From positions 11,450,479-11,514,478 of the forward strand of contig CM072899.1 of NCBI GenBank assembly GCA_037013685.1: DNA of 64,000 nucleotides, given 5' to 3'. Origin of the DNA: Acridotheres tristis. Taxonomy: Eukaryota > Chordata > Aves > Passeriformes > Sturnidae. This document shows, one piece after another, positions 61,016 to 64,000 of this stretch (within the stretch, counting starts at the first letter, position 1; every line of letters starts with the position of its first letter). A program made the position numbers and the translations under genes. The notes under the pieces are model-generated. The model did no database searches. It saw only the letters and a list, made by a program, of their open reading frames with translations, and was not told the origin of the DNA.

Positions 61016-62639
61016 ATCAACAACAGAGGTTGAGTAATGGCTGATGCTCTCAAATTGTGTCTCCTCATGCTGTTATTAAAAGTGCTTTTGTTTTCTTCCA
61101 TCTGCTCCGTGGTAACTGAACCTTGCAGCCATTGATGCGGTGGGATGGAGCTGCTGCTGAGCAGTGTCCTGCTGTACAAACTGTGGTTTTCTGTGGTATT
61201 CACTCTCCACAGCTGGCTATGAGCATCTACTATGGCTTCAGGAAGCCTTGAAATAGTCAAAATAGAAAGGAAAAACACGGACATTTGCAGCTGCTGAGAC
61301 CAGTCACACATTTTTCCCTTTGCCAATGTGAGTGTAGACATGCCATCTCATTCTTTCTCTTGATTTGAGAAGATATTTTGGAGAAGATGTACAAAGGCTG
61401 TGAGGGATTTAATCACTAGGCTGAGTAGTTCTAAATCCACAAAATGATCCTTTGAAATTTCTTTTCCTTAACTATCTCTTTCTTTTTTTCTTCAAACCTA
61501 CTTTTCTCTCACCTCCAGATGTGAAATGTCAATTTTTGATCAACCTAAATCAAAGTTTTTCCGTGGAGGAGGTGCAGCTGAAGATGTCCTCTCTGCTTCC
61601 AGAACTGCTGTTTCTTAAGCTCTAAAAGCAGCATGACACTTAATGATTTCACCAAGTTTTTGCTGTCAATGCTATTAAAGAGCCTGACTTAATTCACAGT
61701 CATTGCATTTGAGTGGAAAACTTGTCTTATCATTATAAGTCAAGAGGAAGGAAAGGATACTCAAGGTGTGATTGCCATGACTCCTAAATGAGTCACGGAT
61801 TTTGATGTGGAAAGAGCTGACCTTGTCCTCCTTGACTGCATATGTGGCTTTGCTTTTTAAGGTGAAAGATGGGATTGCTGTCTGTTCTGCACCTGGTGGT
61901 TCATATTTGAGGATAGTAGTTTCCATAACCTTTAAATTTAGAGCTGGAGATTTGGGATAGGGGGCTGTCCCTCTCCAGGGTGCCCTGCTGCAGTGGGGAG
62001 TCTGTTCACCCAACAGCAAACATTTCTGAAGAGGGGGGATCAGCATGGGTGCTCAGATTATTTGAGCTGAGTTGGCTCTGAAATACAGTCCATGTGGAAA
62101 CTCTTTCAAAGAGGACTTTTCTTATGTTTTGTCATGATGATCATGCTTTCCTAAAAGAAAGAAAAAATGATTGGACTTTGGAGAGAGCCAGAAAAGGGGG
62201 AAAAAAAGAAAAAAAAAGCCTTTTTTAAGACCCAAGGAGCTATGGGCTAAAGGTGAGGTGCACTCAGGTGATGTCTTCAGCTCGGTTGCCTGTGGTGCTT
62301 TGCTCTAAAATGGGACATGTGACATTTCACGTGGGCTACTGATTTGTGTCTTAATACTCTCCTGTAATTGTCTTGGTTCTCCAGCTGCAAAGATTCATTA
62401 GAGGAGATGGAAATTTCTTGCCTCCCCAGCCAGGAATATAAAGGCAAAGGGATGGATGACAGGGAGTGGGGACAGCTCACAGGGAGACTTTGCTGGCAGA
62501 TGCCTGCAGTGGATCTTACAGCCCTGCTCAGCACATCTGTCTCTCCAGAGAAGCTGATGGCACATGTGAAATGCAGTGAGCCCTTGGGCTATTGTGTAAC
62601 TTGGGGGATGCCTGCAGCTGCTGCTCATAATTAATCACT
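61016..62639. other. Non-coding stretch without recognisable features
   Basis: Part of the longest open frame in the window (60628-61341, minus strand) lies here; I reject it as a gene. An A-rich tract lies at 62201-62217. Confidence 0.45.
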
Positions 62640-62960
62640 TAAGCAACAGTAAAATCAAGTGACTTTACTGACAGTATCCAAACTGCTGACCTCAATGCAT
62701 TTTAAAAGTTCGTTGGATACTGAACCTCGAATGACCCATGGATGGATCTGGAATAATAATTTTCATAATCCTCAAGTCATTATCTTAAGAGGGAATGTAT
62801 TGTTCTCCTAATTAAGTCTGTCCACACGCTGTGCAGCTTCCCATGCAAATGCACTGTGCATAAACTAATTAAAAGAAATATACAGCCACAAGGACTTAAA
62901 TGGTCTTTTATGCAATCTCTTTAAATTATAGTCTCCCTCCTCCCCCCTCACACACAGAAA
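62640..62960. promoter_or_regulatory. Candidate conserved element with octamer motif
   Basis: A perfect octamer ATGCAAAT lies at 62843-62850 and a C/EBP-like TTATGCAA at 62908-62915. The left part has AAGTTCGTTGGATACTG and CCTCGAATGACCC (retained CpG), and TCTCCTAATTAAGTCTG and AACTAATTAAAAG carry TAAT cores. There is no open frame. Motif density and complex sequence make it one of the stronger enhancer candidates. Confidence 0.42.
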
Positions 62961-63109
62961 CTAACAAGGGATTCAGCATCATATTCAGCAGGGAAAACCA
63001 CTGAGCAGTTTTGGATCCCAGTCTGGAATCCCCCAGAATTTATTAGAAAGCTTTTGTTTTATGACATTTTTGTGAGGGCCCTGGATGTGTAGAAGACCCT
63101 AATTGAGAG

Positions 63110-63300
63110 TTACGATTGTTTAATAGGAGACAGTCCCTGCCCTGAAGAGCTTACAGTCTAAACAGACAAGACAGCCAAAAGCTGCAAAAGCCTTGTATTG
63201 CAGCTGAACAGCTCAGGCATTGAAAAGTTGAATGACTTTTTCAAGGTCATATATACAGAGCTGGGAACTGGAGGCAGATCTACTCCAGCACTGTAAGTAC
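63110..63300 (-). repeat. MIR-like relic with tail
   Basis: GACAGTCCCTGCCCTGAAGA then GCTTACAGTCTAA (63129-63161) is the reverse complement of the common CTCTTTGGGGCAGGGACTGTC tail. Farther on, TGACTTTTTCAAGGTCATAT and AGAGCTGGGAACTGGAGGCA (63233-63278) match the reversed MIR core. The full minus-strand order is kept, so this is the most complete SINE relic seen here. Confidence 0.68.
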
Positions 63301-64000
63301 CTGAGTCTTCTACCTTTAGTAGTAGACCCAAAAGGCATAATATATGGAAGCCTATTTTGTGCAACTGCACCAAAGGGCAATTTCACACTGATCCTCACTG
63401 GTATTTTGTTGGCTGGGAAAGGGCTGTGAGACTGCTTGGCTGTTTTCAGTGGCTCTTTCATGTTCTTTGGTGTGGTAGAGGTTGTGCCCCTGGAAAGCAG
63501 TATGTTGGAGGCATGTGACCATCATAACACATTTTCTGCCTGGTCTCCCCACTTAAACCTCAGCAACACTGTGCAAATGCAGCAGAAGCCCCTGGCCAGC
63601 AGGGTTCATGCTGTCTGTGTGCCTTGCATTGGATCATGAGTTTGATGAACCCTGGACTGGCCTCTGTTTGTGTTTGGTTGTGAACATGAACGAAGCAAGA
63701 TGAAGGAGATCATCAGAGTTATTTTTTCTCTCATTTCCCTTGGGACTGTTGCTGACATTGCCTTTGGCTTCTACTTTGCAGAAGAGGACTGGAAGCTCTG
63801 GATGTAGAACATCCCACTTGCTGCTTTCACTCTTCTAGTATGTGGATCTGGTGTTTGTGTGTTTGCCAGACAGCCAGCAAAGGAATACTTTGAGTGGTCT
63901 GACCTGAGCAGAATACCCAAACAAAGAAGCTGTATTTGCACTGAGGTGAACTGGGACAATGCAGCCATGGCCATCCACGGGAGAGAATGCAAGTAATTGT
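63301..64000. other. Non-coding stretch without recognisable features
   Basis: Short overlapping frames on both strands only. The window ends without a gene boundary. Confidence 0.5.

Noticed and set aside
60628..61341. Longest open frame in the window, 237 codons on the minus strand
   Set aside because: No known domain, no splice edges, mixed unlike-protein composition, and it runs through a MIR/L2-type tail relic at 60940-61015. Some frame of this size is expected by chance in 64 kb.
1..64000. Endogenous retrovirus or other viral insertion
   Set aside because: I found no long terminal repeat pair, primer binding site or gag/pol-like frame anywhere in the window.

Overview
This looks like about 64 kb of vertebrate nuclear DNA, most likely from a bird or another sauropsid. 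The evidence is indirect. Two decayed LINE copies match the CR1 family, there are several weak MIR/CORE-SINE-like relics, recent transposons are scarce, CpG is depleted and long stretches have no open reading frame. The low repeat load favours a bird over a turtle or crocodile. I cannot name the species or the locus.

No complete gene is visible. There is no rRNA, no convincing tRNA, no CRISPR array and no intact transposase or viral gene. The longest open frames are chance frames or run through low-complexity DNA. A few short open stretches have splice-like edges (2987-3176, 27621-27805, 29123-29164, 32242-32368). I recognise none of them as a known protein. They are listed as low-confidence candidate exons. 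By eye the + strand looks richer in T and G than in A and C, which would fit a long intron of a + strand gene, but I did not count bases.

Layout: 1-8.3 kb holds AT-rich sequence, one possible regulatory block and a cluster of MIR-like relics. 8.3-16 kb is mostly featureless apart from a perfect 13-bp hairpin at 11.6 kb. 16-26 kb has a series of AT-rich blocks that look like conserved non-coding elements, with homeodomain, octamer, SOX-type and bicoid-type motifs. 26-34 kb has a G/T-rich tract and most of the candidate exons. 36-39 kb holds two CR1 relics, both on the minus strand. 39-44 kb is plain except for a 27-bp tandem repeat. 44-63 kb is the densest in enhancer-like blocks and ends with octamer-containing and MIR-like sequence.

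If one idea ties the window together, it is that this is the non-coding regulatory surroundings, intron or gene desert, of a developmental gene. That is inference from sequence texture and motifs. Cross-species alignment would decide it. I found no evidence of a previously undescribed biological system.
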